A DNA stretch of 64,000 nt, from NCBI GenBank assembly GCA_036873755.1, contig JAVTVY010019482.1, positions 1-64,000 on the forward strand. The letters run 5' to 3'. How positions within the stretch are numbered: the first letter of the stretch is position 1; every line of letters starts with the position of its first letter. Positions 51,401 through 57,948 of the stretch are shown here, piece after piece. The notes beneath the pieces are model-generated. The model was not told the origin of the DNA and searched no databases. It saw only the letters and a program-made list of their open reading frames with translations. The stretch is from Hanleya hanleyi (Eukaryota; Mollusca; Polyplacophora; Lepidopleurida; Hanleyidae). A program made the translations under genes and the position numbers.

Positions 51401-54400
51401 ACTGTAATATATTTGAACCTCCAGGTCTTTGTACCCGAAAATGCTCTCACTGTAAAAAAAGAAGAGATTTTCAATGTCAGATCCCATAGCTCGGAAGACC
51501 TGAGAGAGCAATGTTACCTAGGCATAAAAAAAAAGACCTGTGTTTCCGGTAACCCGACCGACCCTAGATTTTTCTGCCGACCCTAAATATTTTTTTTTCT
51601 TTTTTTCTGACTGATATTTCTCGCAAATGGCCCCAAAAGATGGGTAGACGGTAGAGAGACTGAGACGGACCAAGTTACAATATATATTATCCAATAATAT
51701 AGGCGGGCCAATGCTTGGATAGCGTTTTGATCGACATGGGCTTACGTTTATTTCAAAATCATCCTCGTCCGGCATCTCTCGCCCACCAGCGCCATGTTTT
51801 TTTTGCATTCTGGGAATCCACGAAGTCGGACTCCGTCACCCATAGTGCGATTACTGCTGGCGCGAGGGTTCCCGATTCTCCAGCGAACTCTCCCGTGAAG
51901 CAACAACCACAAATGCAAAAAGACGACTGTCCGATGATTTTGCCATTGTTGAATTTGATCGATTGATGCTCATTCTCCTGATAAGTAAAGATAAATTGGG
52001 CGTTCTCCTGACAAGTAAATTAGACAAATGGGGATGAAGGAATACTACCAACTGCTGCCTTTTCATGGCAGTTTCATAACGCGACTTGCCTACGCTGAAC
52101 ATGTTCTGCACGGGGCACTGCAGGCAGCCAGTGCCGTAGACGATCTATTCTATACGTTTTTGTCGAGATTTCGAACTGAATTTTTCGTAAAACATTAAAA
52201 TTTCACACAGTATATCAACTCAATTATAGTAATTATATCCCCAGAGTACCATGTGAAGAGATCATTTCTCAATTAGATGGGTTTTTTTAAAAATTTATTT
52301 TGAACATCACGGACAGCATGTTATACTGTACAGATTAGATAGACTATTATCATCCTGGCCCTGATAACATGGTAGCCTATGGTGATGTGTTGTCCTTACA
52401 TAAAAAAGCTGGACTTTTTAATGTCTTTTTATCTAGCAAGTAAATCAATGAAAACCCAAGAAGATTCTGGTTGAGGCCATAGGCCATTAGCTCCAAACCT
52501 TTTGGACATTATGATTATATCTCGAGAACAAAACATTCTCGCAAACTTTAACTGGGCTCACATCAACTAGAGGATGAATGGATTTGTTTGTTCTTCTACC
52601 CACCTAAATCCAAAATGACCATTTACCTCAATTTTTTCAGGCCATGGTCTTACTTGACAGAAGAGAAATATTTAACTCAATCACTTATGTATATATTTAC
52701 ACAATATTTAATTCATAAACATTTATGCATAAATGTCATTAGTTCAAAATGGAACTCTTTCTGGTTGTGTAGTACAAAGAACAGCGTAAAATAATGCTTA
52801 TTCCATTAGCCCCCATATAAAAAAAAAAAAAAAATCCCTACCTACCTCCCCTATTTTTTCTGATGCATGTTACCGGAAACACAGGATTTTTTTTTTTAGG
52901 CCCTCTAGCTACTGTACAAGACATTTGGGTCCTACTCCTCTTCAGTCGGGACTAACTACTAACCTGACCCAAACACATTTGAGCACCATGCATGTGTCTG
53001 GATCTGTGAAATAGCCGAGGTAAAGCTTCAATCCAGAAGACTGACAAAGGCAAACTTTCGAGGCTATTTGGGGCAAAATATCTCCTCGGAAAGAACGTTC
53101 ATATGACAAAATTAATAAACTCATGGCCAAAGTACAATTCCAATTATCTACCTCTGTCAGTTTACTACTCAGTTATCTGGCTAAGCAGATTGGAAGATCA
53201 TCATATATGAATAGAATCCTCAAAGTGCTTAGGGCAACTAGAGTGCGACACTCATGCTGCACAACTTAATCTATTCATGTTTGAGACACCATTACCTCGA
53301 GGAAGTGAGGAGACCACAATGGCATTTACCAATCAACGTTTGCATCAGCCACATGTCACTGTGCCCCATATGTGGCCGCCTCACTTCCTCGAGGTGATAG
53401 TATATGTATCTGTCGATGGAAATTGCCTAAAGGACAACTGATGGCAATATCATTTTGAACTACTGTTTCTGGCTGTGGGAGTATGTGATGGATATATAAC
53501 AATGTCATACTTGTCACCAAACAGCTGATGGGTCATTTCTGGCTTGAAACAGGTCCGCTCGTCTTCCAGGTCAGATTCTTGCCTTACTGCAAATACATCA
53601 GAGTAATAGACAGAGATTGAAGTGTATCTTTGTAAAAAATCTGGAAAAATACTGTCCTAGCACTTTAGGCCGGGGTCCCTGGAAGCTCTTGGGTCCTAGA
53701 TGGCTGGAGAAGCATCCTAAGCGATTTCTGGGAAATAAAACTGCAGATTGTCATCTAAATTCAAGGCATTATTAGGGGACCAGGTCCGGAGGACCTAGGT
53801 CCCCTATTGAAATCGTTCGGATTCTTCAGTATTATTATTCCACATGATTTTGCACCACAGATATCTCAAGAACGATGCAGTGGATTAAGACCAAACTTAC
53901 AGGATATGTTCTGGGGGATGAGATCTAATGCATATACTAAGTTGATTCTGATTGGTCAGATGCCTTGGTGGCCATGTTGGATTAGGCTTAAAACATTCAA
54001 CGATCTTCTCCTCTGAACCGATCGCTATGAAACATGGTACACATGATCAATGGACAGAGTTCTCCCATATTATGACTTATAAAGTTCATCCGTTAAAAAA
54101 TATGGCCGTCATCGACCAATCAAAATGGTCGGATTTTCAAGTAACGGATTTTGAACGGAAAAGTTATGAAATATATGTTATAGGACATGGCGATCACGAA
54201 TATGCAAAAATTTTGCTCCTAGGTCACGTGGTTTGGCCGCCATCTTGAATTCTGTGAAAAACTTTGTCAATTTTGCAACAGCTTATTCTCTTGAACCCGG
54301 ATAGATACGGATTTCTAGGTCACTGCGATATATTGGGAAGGCCATGGTCTGTTGCACTGAAAGCAAATATTTTCGATTGGCTGAATGGTTTGGTGGCCAT

Positions 54401-56616
54401 ATTGGATTTAGCGCCAAACCTTCAACGATCTCCTCTTCTGAAACCGCTGCTCCGATCATTGTGAAACTTGGTACACATAATCAATGGACAGAGTTCTCCA
54501 TTATTATGACTTATAAAGTTCATCCGTTAAAAAAGATGGCCACCATCGACCAATCAAAATGGTCGGATTTTCAAGTAACGGATTTTGACCGGAAAAGTTA
54601 TGAAATGTATGTTATAGGACATGGCGATCACGAATATGCAAAAATTTTGCTCATAGGTCACGTGGTTTGGCCGCCATATTAAATTCTGTGAAAAACTTTG
54701 TCAATTTTGCAACGGCTTATTCTCTTGAACCCTGATAGATAAGGATTTCTAGGTCACTGCAATATATTGGGAAGGCCATGGTCTGTTGCCAGGGCCTGAT
54801 CTAGACTTTTAGTTTGGGCACCCTTACCTGGCGCAGAGTGTGATAAGTTATAGTGAAATAGGCCGCGATGTGGGACTGTCGAAGCCCATGGAAGCTGTGG
54901 GAGTAATGAATGGTCTAAATACAGCCTGATAACTTAATATTTGGCAATAGTAATTGCATTAATATAGGTTTCAGCCTGTTCAGAGGGAATTTGCTAACAA
55001 AAATATTTTTTTTTTTTTTTCTCATTTTGGGCGCCCAAATTCATGGCGCCCAAACCCGTTATAACGGGTTCAAAAACGGCCTGGATCAGGCCCTGGTTGC
55101 ACTGATATATTCGATTGGCTGAACGGTTTGGCGGCCATATTGGATTTAGGTGAAACATTCAACGATCGTCTCCTCGGAAACTGCTAAGCCGATCATTGTA
55201 AAACTTGGTACACATGATCACTGGATCGAGTTCTCTTGTTCTTAGATTGAAAAAGTTCATTGATTGAAAAAGATGGCCGCCATCGACCAATCAAAATTGT
55301 TGGAATATGAACACCCGGATTTTGTGATAAACCTTATCCATATTGCAAGCGTTTGTTCTCTTGAACCTTGAGGTACAGATTACAAGGAAGATGAGATATA
55401 TTGTGAAGGCAATGGTCTGTTGCACTGAATGAAAAATACTGTCGATTAGCTGAACGGTTTGGCGGCCACATTCCGGCATAGGCCTGGATACTAGCCCCTG
55501 TGTAGACCTGGTCCCCGGCTCGATGCTGCTCGCAGCTCCAATTTTATATTGATTTTTTCCTTATTAACCAAATATTTTCAGTACATAATTCAAATACTGG
55601 ACAAAAAGTTTCATACATCAAAGATGCCACACTACTGGAAGCAAATGAATTTGACTCTGTGTACTCAACATCAGACTGTGAGGAAGCGAACAGACAGGAT
55701 GAAGTCCCATTAGATTTGAGAAGTTTTCGAGTTTTTAGTTTTTTTTTGCATGTTTAGAATGATTTTTCACGTCACTCTTTCCAGTGGTCACGTATATTTT
55801 TCCTTCAGCCGCGACCATTTAACTTTTTTGTTTTACTCCAGTTTCAAAGTCCTTGAAGTCAATCGTCCTGTCAACAATTTCCACATAGTCGACTACCTGT
55901 GTAGATGAACAGATGACATCTTGCTCTTTTTTTTACGATCAAATGGCTAGTCTGTCACAGTGTAAGTTATGAAAAGCATACATGTATCATTTGGTACGGT
56001 ACTGTACATCTTATCTGCTATGTGGGAAGCTCTAAATTCTTCACGTTAGTTTGGGACTGTAAGATCCTACAGCAAGTTATAGGACTGTTTTACTTAGATT
56101 AGGATTGAAGTAAAATAGACGTCAAACCATTTTCACTTGCACAATAATGCCGCAAAACAATATTAAGTTATGAATCACTGACATCTATATACCTTATTTC
56201 TTATAATTATCAGACAGTGGAGAGAATTGTGCTAACATTCTACAAATTTAAGTTCTTTGGATAAATAACGTATCCATACCATAATATTTAGCCTCAGTTT
56301 ATCTAAATATGGGTTTTTCCCTGCTTCTTAGTCTGAAAATACTGTTGGATAAATTAGAAGAAATAGGGTATGCAGTACATGATACAACATGTGAAGGAGA
56401 AAAGAAAATTCAAAGGCAAATTCTTTCCCATGATACTTTACTTAAACATATACCAGTTCAGGAATATTTGACATTCAAAAGAATACGGATATGTCCTGGT
56501 GCAAAAACTTGATTCAAAAGAAGACAAAGAAACATGTGACTTACTCAGTCTGAATGTTATCGCTTCATTTGCACAACACTTGTAATCCTCCAGCTCATTC
56601 CTTATGATAGATAAGC
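12242..56616 (-). CDS. HAT1: Histone acetyltransferase type B catalytic subunit (HAT1), 10 exons spliced
   Basis: HAT1 acetylates newly made histone H4 (mainly K5 and K12), with an RBBP4/7-type partner, before chromatin assembly. Ten exons join in frame to 406 residues plus stop; human HAT1 has 419. Seen in order: an N-terminal segment with MTHQLFGD and FGYKDLEVQIYY, a middle segment with DANFKPFGELLHSY, the GNAT fold with YIDVDDDKWKFY and GYMTVYEYYAYP, the acetyl-CoA loop QKQGHGAQL, LDITVEDPSENF, and a basic helical C-terminus. Every junction has GT/AG and compatible phase, with no frameshift or stop, so the gene looks functional. Human Glu276 and Asp277 are kept (VEDPS); the Glu187 position is Asp (YIDAAS). 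Introns at 12416-18776, 19821-40861 and 40969-49516 are filled with mobile elements. The first about 20 residues are not in these exons. Confidence 0.95.
12416..13304. other. HAT1 intron, nothing recognised
   Basis: Intron between exons 10 and 11, before the 13305 element. No repeats or ORFs that I can name. Confidence 0.6.
13597..15199 (+). mobile_element. Tandem-repeat element, pearl/Helentron-like, 162 bp monomer
   Basis: ACCCCTCAGC (13597-13606) is inverted as GCTGAGGGGT (15190-15199), then AAAAAG. The core is about nine copies of a roughly 162 bp monomer (landmark gggccataactctgtaaaga). The 3' part has a GTCCGTCCGGCC stretch and an AGCCCGATGGGCT hairpin. Copies are very similar, so the array is young or homogenised. 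Confidence 0.7.
16408..17292. mobile_element. hAT-like TIR element, 885 bp, TSD TATAT
   Basis: Starts CAGGGTTCCCGCCAGG and ends CCCAGCGGAAACCCTG; TATAT flanks both ends (16403-16407, 17293-17297). A hairpin GAGAGGGGGGG...CCCCCCCCTCTC lies at about 16477-16502. Small ORFs inside are not recognised. It is nested in the 5.3 kb element. Confidence 0.75.
17590..17710. repeat. Imperfect 50 bp stem inverted repeat
   Basis: A segment with ATTCTCGTTGTTGACGAATT and CGCTATATCAACCAAG is followed about 12 bp later by its near reverse complement (CTTGGTTGATATACATGTAG to ATGAGAATCGG). A MITE-like hairpin is likely. Confidence 0.6.
18777..18893 (-). CDS. HAT1: HAT1 exon 10
   Basis: Acceptor tttttataccag and donor gtaagtatc. 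Encodes 39 residues beginning RQARRIYEILRLKITDVSNK and containing YRLDIKKRLNAPFA, collinear with human ARRVYEILRL and YRLDIKRRLISPYK. Phase 0 at both ends. Confidence 0.95.
18894..19668. other. HAT1 intron, nothing recognised
   Basis: Intron between exons 9 and 10. AT-rich, with no recognised element. Confidence 0.6.
19669..19820 (-). CDS. HAT1: HAT1 exon 9
   Basis: Acceptor gaaatatatttcag and donor gtcagctgg. Encodes VEDPSENFQRLRDFVDVRNC and a helical stretch with GFCDGMAKEAQEKLKLSK, collinear with human AEDPSKSYVKLRDFV. The Glu-Asp of VEDPS matches human Glu276/Asp277. Exits in phase 0. Confidence 0.95.
19821..20419. other. Start of large HAT1 intron
   Basis: Nothing recognised before the 13 kb element. 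The 8 bp TGGCTGTA at 20412-20419 is the likely left target duplication of that element. Confidence 0.5.
20420..22669. repeat. Left TIR of the 13 kb element, tandem array
   Basis: The outer about 240 bp is unique. Then come about eleven monomers of roughly 150-165 bp, each with GGAAATAGACGTTTTGGG, a GAGGTATCAATGTGAAGC block and the palindrome TGCGCATGCGCA (or a one-base variant). The inner 300 bp switches to two units with GTGAAGGAAGGTATTTGG and TGACGTCA sites. Confidence 0.9.
22670..24251. other. Interior of the 13 kb element, no gene recognised
   Basis: Non-coding by eye. 23300-23580 resembles 5140-5180 plus 7752-7935, a dispersed repeat. The stretch 23000-23300 has CpG-containing promoter-like sequence, but no ORF supports a gene. 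Confidence 0.4.
24252..25929 (+). mobile_element. Helentron-like non-autonomous element, copy A
   Basis: Left end has a GGGTTA...TAACCC hairpin and AGCTCGCC. The right end has CTCGCC...GGCGAG, a hairpin that restores GGCGAGCT, then AAAAAT. Two internal units about 655 bp apart share cgcagctt...agatcgagccc segments. Almost identical to 26103-27821. ORFs in it (for example MQLKRVTSRRIVELRQ) look non-coding. Confidence 0.55.
26103..27821 (+). mobile_element. Helentron-like non-autonomous element, copy B
   Basis: Same termini and internal order as copy A, with very few differences: an extra TTGAGGCTTTTG unit and a longer CCAACACCGACA repeat near 27719-27768. The flanks differ from those of copy A, which favours two insertions over a simple tandem duplication. 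Confidence 0.55.
27911..29816 (-). pseudogene. Mutator-like transposase, one frameshift and one stop
   Basis: Read from ATG at 29816 to a stop at 27911, about 635 codons. The N-terminus is basic (MPSKKFRSCNKFTGRRRKAY), then Ser/Thr-rich, then a zinc-binding-like segment (CPHC followed by CHSC). Candidate catalytic residues: Asp in ACDGTWHKQGY (about 29056), Asp in LLNDGDSS (about 28760) and Glu in NVNESLNGV (about 28240), with CTLC and HEKDC between. A frameshift lies near 29404-29411 and an in-frame TGA at 28442-28444; elsewhere the frame is open, so it was lost recently. The family match to Mutator-type DDE transposases is from memory. It is the likely autonomous gene of the 20420-33452 element. 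Confidence 0.75.
29905..29960 (-). promoter_or_regulatory. Candidate transposase promoter motifs
   Basis: About 100-140 bp upstream of the transposase ATG are an NRF1-like ACGCATGCGCGG (29916-29927) and a minus-strand CCAAT box (ATTGG on plus, about 29949). No TATA box is seen at a typical distance. Confidence 0.3.
30163..31056. repeat. Inverted duplication of about 430 bp arms
   Basis: 30163-30590 and 30613-31056 are near-perfect reverse complements around a centre near 30600. The plus arm holds an open 117-codon ORF; the minus arm carries the same ORF with an internal deletion of about 36 bp and substitutions. This is a near-complete palindrome inside the 13 kb element. Confidence 0.85.
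30612..30965 (+). CDS. Unrecognised 117-residue ORF in the palindrome arm
   Basis: ATG at 30612, stop after 117 codons. It begins MGLYNFRLTDLARLRSYMEA, has a middle with RYFYPSSNILVFDQPFTITD, and ends TNVTFFMTKLTDQPIG. The opposite arm has the same protein in minus orientation (MLQHKETDQVRYFYPSS...), also readable, so substitutions are partly conservative and the sequence was once coding. It reminds me of an N-terminal segment found in large ORFs of Polinton-like or other big DNA elements, but I cannot confirm that. It looks like a fragment: the protein stops soon after the conserved block. No cofactor or catalytic motif is visible. Confidence 0.45.
   Translation: MGLYNFRLTDLARLRSYMEAVFNDQATSFELNLAFSDVLQHKETDQVRYFYPSSNILVFDQPFTITDRASLETMLEKLDTVDPLEWAQQKRPNTKWIVERVTNVTFFMTKLTDQPIG
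31532..33452. repeat. Right TIR of the 13 kb element
   Basis: Reverse complement of 20420-22669 with fewer monomers: about nine TGCGCATGCGCA-type sites against about eleven, 1.92 kb against 2.25 kb. Two further CRE-bearing units lie just inside it at 31320-31531. Small indels are spread through it. Confidence 0.9.
33453..33735. other. Intron sequence between two elements
   Basis: Nothing recognised beyond the likely right target duplication TGGCTGTG at 33453-33460. Confidence 0.4.
33736..35743. mobile_element. Tc1/mariner-like non-autonomous element, 2.0 kb
   Basis: Starts CAGTACACCCAAGAATTAAA; the right end read inward is CAGTACGCCCAAGAATTAAA. TA precedes the left end and CA follows the right end, consistent with an aged TA target duplication. 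Both subterminal regions carry several TTCGCGAA palindromes. No transposase is recognised. 34400-34570 has repeats around AAAGTTTTCATC. Confidence 0.6.
35744..36194. repeat. Divergent tandem repeats of about 120 bp
   Basis: Three related units around 35755, 35880 and 36000 share a caggtSaa-gtcagtca start and a ccatcaYcaGcTGCatatgtggta block, followed by an AGACAGACAAACAGA tract. Possibly the remnant of a pearl-like element split by the neighbouring Tc1-like one. Confidence 0.45.
36195..38640. repeat. Nested long inverted repeats (foldback-like element)
   Basis: Outer arms 36195-36312 and about 38500-38640 are inverted copies (landmark TTCAGCAGTGAACAAAGTTA). Inner arms 36313-36375 and 37835-37905 are inverted copies of another sequence (landmark AGAAGTATGCAAGGAT). 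A third pair, 37905-38080 against about 38320-38500, continues the outer arm. One TIR element is therefore inserted in the left arm of a larger palindromic element. No ORF is recognised. Confidence 0.65.
38641..39329. other. HAT1 intron, nothing firm
   Basis: 38880-38950 weakly resembles the catc-tggaagccc module also seen near 16100-16290, 53670 and 57110. Otherwise unrecognised. Confidence 0.4.
39330..40555 (+). repeat. Tandem array of about 410-455 bp with CGCCACCTAGTGG sites
   Basis: Three divergent units, marked by gccaccYaRt at about 39528, 39938 and 40393. The array ends in a (CGG)n run and a GGATCCGGCGGAGCC near-palindrome at about 40518-40552, similar to the layout of the pearl-like elements. 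The left end is unclear. Non-coding. Confidence 0.5.
40862..40968 (-). CDS. HAT1: HAT1 exon 8 (acetyl-CoA loop)
   Basis: Acceptor cttgtttatag and donor gtaaaatag. Encodes QVLVLPPFQKQGHGAQLVQT then FYRECYSKPEVLDIT. QKQGHGA is the Q/R-x-x-G-x-G/A acetyl-CoA pyrophosphate loop of the GNAT superfamily. Exits in phase 1. About 8.5 kb, mostly a DIRS element, separates it from exon 7. Confidence 0.95.
40969..41624. other. HAT1 intron, nothing recognised
   Basis: No element or ORF identified between exon 8 and the DIRS element. Confidence 0.5.
41625..41678. repeat. Outer end of right ITR, with a perfect inverted copy at 41869-41922
   Basis: 54 bp with an exact reverse complement at 41869-41922. The second copy is the first half of the internal complementary region. 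Confidence 0.9.
41660..41800. repeat. DIRS right inverted terminal repeat
   Basis: From about 41672 (TGCTATTGTGTTGCCCTAAT) to 41798, this is the reverse complement of 49203-49330 with only about four differences by eye. Confidence 0.9.
41869..41952. other. DIRS internal complementary region
   Basis: 41869-41922 is the complement of the right outer edge; 41923-41952 is the complement of the left outer edge, directly abutting. In DIRS elements this region templates completion of the ends and circle formation. Confidence 0.85.
42037..42310. repeat. Two tandem copies of about 140 bp
   Basis: 42037-42172 and 42181-42305 share gtaaaccctgggcgtaaagc, actgtaggggctaaggggca and aaggaccg-ggcttctga blocks. 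They lie 3' of the recombinase gene inside the DIRS element. Confidence 0.85.
42544..43664 (-). pseudogene. DIRS tyrosine recombinase, broken
   Basis: An N-terminal core-binding part (LKSSTIEGYRSTLARVLRLS) leads into the catalytic domain with ASRVSELYALE (first Arg), SSHEIRAIATSW (His-x-x-Arg) and TDFYLRD (Tyr). These are all four members of the R-H-R-Y tetrad, split over two frames (43041-43664 and 42544-43263). A stretch of about 165 bp encoding RAI(R/C)HYLSR then NPIRGSCRLL is duplicated in tandem between the first Arg and the His, which would disturb the fold. The enzyme would integrate circular cDNA by strand exchange. Confidence 0.8.
43700..44948 (-). pseudogene. DIRS RT C-terminal part and RNase H, broken
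   Basis: Just after the insertion the frame reads LRIFLTLRSQSCYQRNV, then in another frame HPQKSELLPAQCRHFIGAVF, an RT thumb-like segment. RNase H follows: LYTNASETGLGAHLDD (the first Asp appears as Asn), NLLEMKAVICAVQHW (Glu), LTDNSTVLVHTNKMGTTG (Asp) and RLYVLADHLSRQ (Asp). Reading it needs at least two frame changes (44426-44974, 44109-44603, 43355-44413). The downstream part before the recombinase is less clear. Confidence 0.75.
44949..46491 (+). mobile_element. Tandem-repeat element, pearl/Helentron-like, inserted in DIRS RT
   Basis: ACCCCTCGGC (44949-44958) is inverted as GCCGAGGGGT (46482-46491), followed by AAAAA. About seven monomers of roughly 145-150 bp carry cataaattaaagatggccgc. 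The 3' part has GACGGACAGACGTACATGAC, then ACGACAATACCC and a TTCGGCCAAATTTTGGCCGA hairpin. It contains the MITE at 46069-46387. Non-coding. Confidence 0.75.
46069..46387. mobile_element. CAGGGCCTGATC MITE, 319 bp, TSD CCTAG
   Basis: Starts CAGGGCCTGATCCAGGCC and ends AGTCTAGATCAGGCCCTG; CCTAG flanks both ends (46064-46068, 46388-46392), and the sister repeat unit at about 45900 shows the unbroken site gtgcctaggg. It contains the palindrome AACCCGTTATAACGGGTT and an A-rich run. The inverted copy is at 54790-55095. Confidence 0.88.
46500..47092 (-). pseudogene. DIRS reverse transcriptase palm, broken by insertion
   Basis: Minus-strand fragments show NPIDLLDADLHIPIHPHRFL, matching the D-x-K-D-A-Y-x-H-I-P-I-H-P palm motif, then KPIMAFLHLWVFIS. 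The YxDD block appears as VYPVDILV at 46500-46530, right beside the insertion of the 44949-46491 element, so the first catalytic Asp of that motif looks lost. Frame changes occur near 46620. Upstream finger motifs are not clear. Confidence 0.65.
49203..49349. repeat. DIRS left inverted terminal repeat
   Basis: Reverse complement of the low-coordinate repeat. Its outer edge, AATAGCAGGTGTAGATTTGA onward, recurs inverted at 41923-41952 inside the internal complementary region. Confidence 0.9.
49517..49621 (-). CDS. HAT1: HAT1 exon 7
   Basis: Acceptor attgttcttgtag and donor gtaaattcc. Encodes YEKYQSNGNPMYAVAGYMTV then YEYYAYPEKIRPRV, the strongly conserved GNAT-fold strand. Exits in phase 2. 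Confidence 0.95.
49622..50385. other. HAT1 intron, nothing recognised
   Basis: Intron between exons 6 and 7. AT-rich, with no element named. Confidence 0.6.
50386..50539 (-). CDS. HAT1: HAT1 exon 6
   Basis: Acceptor ttcatttgcag and donor gtaagtatg. Encodes RQFEIYKSEISVPGFLDFHE, RLQTF and YIDAASYIDVDDDKWKFYVL, the central beta-sheet region. The residue matching catalytic human Glu187 is Asp here (YIDAAS). Exits in phase 2. Confidence 0.95.
50834..50975 (-). CDS. HAT1: HAT1 exon 5
   Basis: Acceptor attatctgcag and donor gtacatttg. Encodes PDEIIKTLAEKIPADF then DANFKPFGELLHSYKVERG, collinear with the human VDFKPFGTLLHTYSV region. Exits in phase 1. Confidence 0.95.
50976..51325. other. HAT1 intron with a small tandem duplication
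   Basis: Two similar units near 50980-51095 (caggctg-agataataaaagaa...ttcacaRgacaagt) form a short direct repeat. Nothing else is recognised. Confidence 0.5.
51326..51449 (-). CDS. HAT1: HAT1 exon 4
   Basis: Acceptor tttttttacag and donor gtaagt. Encodes ESIFGYKDLEVQIYYSAAKL and the following STYINLKYTDKV, collinear with human ETAFGYKGLKILLYYIAGSL. Exits in phase 0. Confidence 0.95.
51521..52902. mobile_element. TIR element with GGCMTAAAAA termini, 1.38 kb
   Basis: Left end GGCATAAAAAAAAAGACC, then TGTGTTTCCGGTAAC; the right end read inward is GGCCTAAAAAAAAAAATCC, then TGTGTTTCCGGTAAC. Same end type as 5858-7152. Flanking bases (CTA left, CTC right) leave the target duplication unclear. A start codon followed by a donor (MPDEDDFEIN then gtaagc) lies on the minus strand near 51740-51775. 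It sits in the HAT1 intron between exons 3 and 4. Confidence 0.6.
52903..53510. other. HAT1 intron with a 17 bp inverted repeat
   Basis: ACCTCGAGGAAGTGAGG at 53294-53310 is exactly inverted at 53379-53395, a hairpin of about 100 bp and MITE-like size. Otherwise nothing is recognised. Confidence 0.6.
53511..53586 (-). CDS. HAT1: HAT1 exon 3
   Basis: Acceptor atttgcag and donor gtatgaca. Encodes RQESDLEDERTCFKPEMTHQ then LFGD, the conserved motif at human residues about 40-62. Enters in phase 1, ends in phase 2. Confidence 0.93.
53775..55516 (+). mobile_element. Tandem-repeat element with GGGGACCAGGTC ends
   Basis: GGGGACCAGGTC (53775-53786) is exactly inverted at 55505-55516. Three units of roughly 400 bp (landmarks gatggccRccatcgaccaat and ttctcttgaaccc) fill it, the last split by a MITE (54790-55095). 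A stem-loop GGGGACC...GGTCCCC sits at the left end. The layout resembles the pearl-like group, but its 3' end lacks the microsatellite. ORFs run in repeat register and look non-coding. Confidence 0.6.
54790..55095. mobile_element. CAGGGCCTGATC MITE, inverted copy, TSD GTTGC
   Basis: Same 306-319 bp family as 46069-46387 in the opposite orientation. GTTGC flanks both sides (54785-54789, 55096-55100), and the sister unit near 54350 shows the unbroken site ctgttgcactga. Confidence 0.9.
55517..56544. other. HAT1 intron, nothing recognised
   Basis: AT-rich intron sequence with no element or ORF named. Confidence 0.5.
56545..56616 (-). CDS. HAT1: HAT1 exon 2
   Basis: Acceptor ttacttacag and donor gtaagtcac. 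Encodes LSIIRNELEDYKCCANEAIT and the next few residues, matching the KKLAEYKC...AIELKL segment of animal HAT1. It needs one base from the preceding exon and ends in phase 1. Confidence 0.9.
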
Positions 56617-57043
56617 CTGTAAGTAAAGTAAGTAAGTAAGTTATAATAAGCCTGGTGTTTGAAACATTAGAACAGTTGATTTTCTCTAGAAGTATTAACT
56701 ATATGATCCTGAAATTTAAAATACATGTTCCTGATAACACAAGAATGAAGTGACCTAAGTTTCGACCGGACCTTTACCTCCGTTCCAAAGTTATCGCCCT
56801 TTCCGTTTTCCGATATTATGGCGTTAAAAAACTGTTACGCATTTGAACTTCAAATTTGCATACCATTATCGGCCATCACATGGTCCAACAGAATCAATGT
56901 AGCATTGGAGAAAAGTTACCAGAAATAATAGGAGATAATTGAGAAAAAACGAAATTTTCATTATATTTATCTGGAGCGAAAAGGGTTGAATCACGAATCA
57001 CTAATTTGATGTAACTTTGAGAGGAAATATGCATCTAGAAAAC

Positions 57044-57757
57044 CAGGGTCTGAAATAAGGAATTTCAATTTGATCTGACATTTTATTATCCCAGCAAACT
57101 CAGGCCGGGGTCCAGGGGCCGCCTAGGCCCCGGAAGCCAAATGTTTCTAGGTTGCTGGAGATGCATTCTCTGCCATTTTTGGCACTGTAAGAATGATGAA
57201 AATGCACAGTTGGCGTTGTTGTTTTTGCCGCATATCATTGGAAAGTGAAAGTTCCAAGCTGTAACGTGAATTTGGGTTAGATCCATAAATGGCAGAAGCT
57301 CATTATCATTCGACTCGGGGTCTCGGAAACATCCTTTTATGGCGAAAGCTCATTACCATATCACTTCGGGGATAGCGGAAAACTCGTAACCAGTGTAAAT
57401 TTCGCCTAGAGGGATAAGGGCTATTGATCAATACATCGACCCTCGTTCTGGTGAACATGCCTCGCGCAAGCGCAGACAGTAGTTTCATAAAAACTTCCGT
57501 TTTTTTAACAACACGACAATTCTCGCATGGTACACGACAGCCATTTCCGAAATGCAATGGGTTGTCAATTGTGATTTATATCTACACTTTACGAGAGAAA
57601 TAAGCTAATCTGATGAACTTGCAAGAAGAATAAAGACGAGATCTGACCTTTGTCCGATGATGTTTTCCAGTTAGAATTTTGTTCGGAGAATTTTTTATTT
57701 TTTTTTGGCATAGGGCGGATTTTGATTGGACATGTCCGACCGTTATTTCAGACCCTG
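57044..57757. mobile_element. hAT-like TIR element, 714 bp, TSD GAAAAC
   Basis: Starts CAGGGTCTGAAATAA and ends TTATTTCAGACCCTG, a perfect 15 bp inverted repeat. GAAAAC flanks both ends (57038-57043, 57758-57763), one base longer than the duplications of the related elements here. It contains the GGGGTCCAGGGGCCGCC module shared with 16135-16290. Confidence 0.8.
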
Positions 57758-57948
57758 GAAAACTGCAAATTTTCAAAGCTGTAGCTGTAGTACTTTTCAT
57801 AATATTAAGAAAATAGTTTTTGGAATCTTAATATGCAGGATTAGCTAGCGGGCACTTAATGAACTATTAAAGTAATTGACATCCCGTATGTAACACGACA
57901 CCAATTTAATTGTCGATGCATATTACAGGCGATGTAAGTCGTGAATAC

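Noticed and set aside
54344..54682. 112-codon plus-strand ORF with a paralogue at 53952-54248
   Set aside because: Both ORFs are the same part of a non-coding tandem unit, with frame kept by recent duplication only.
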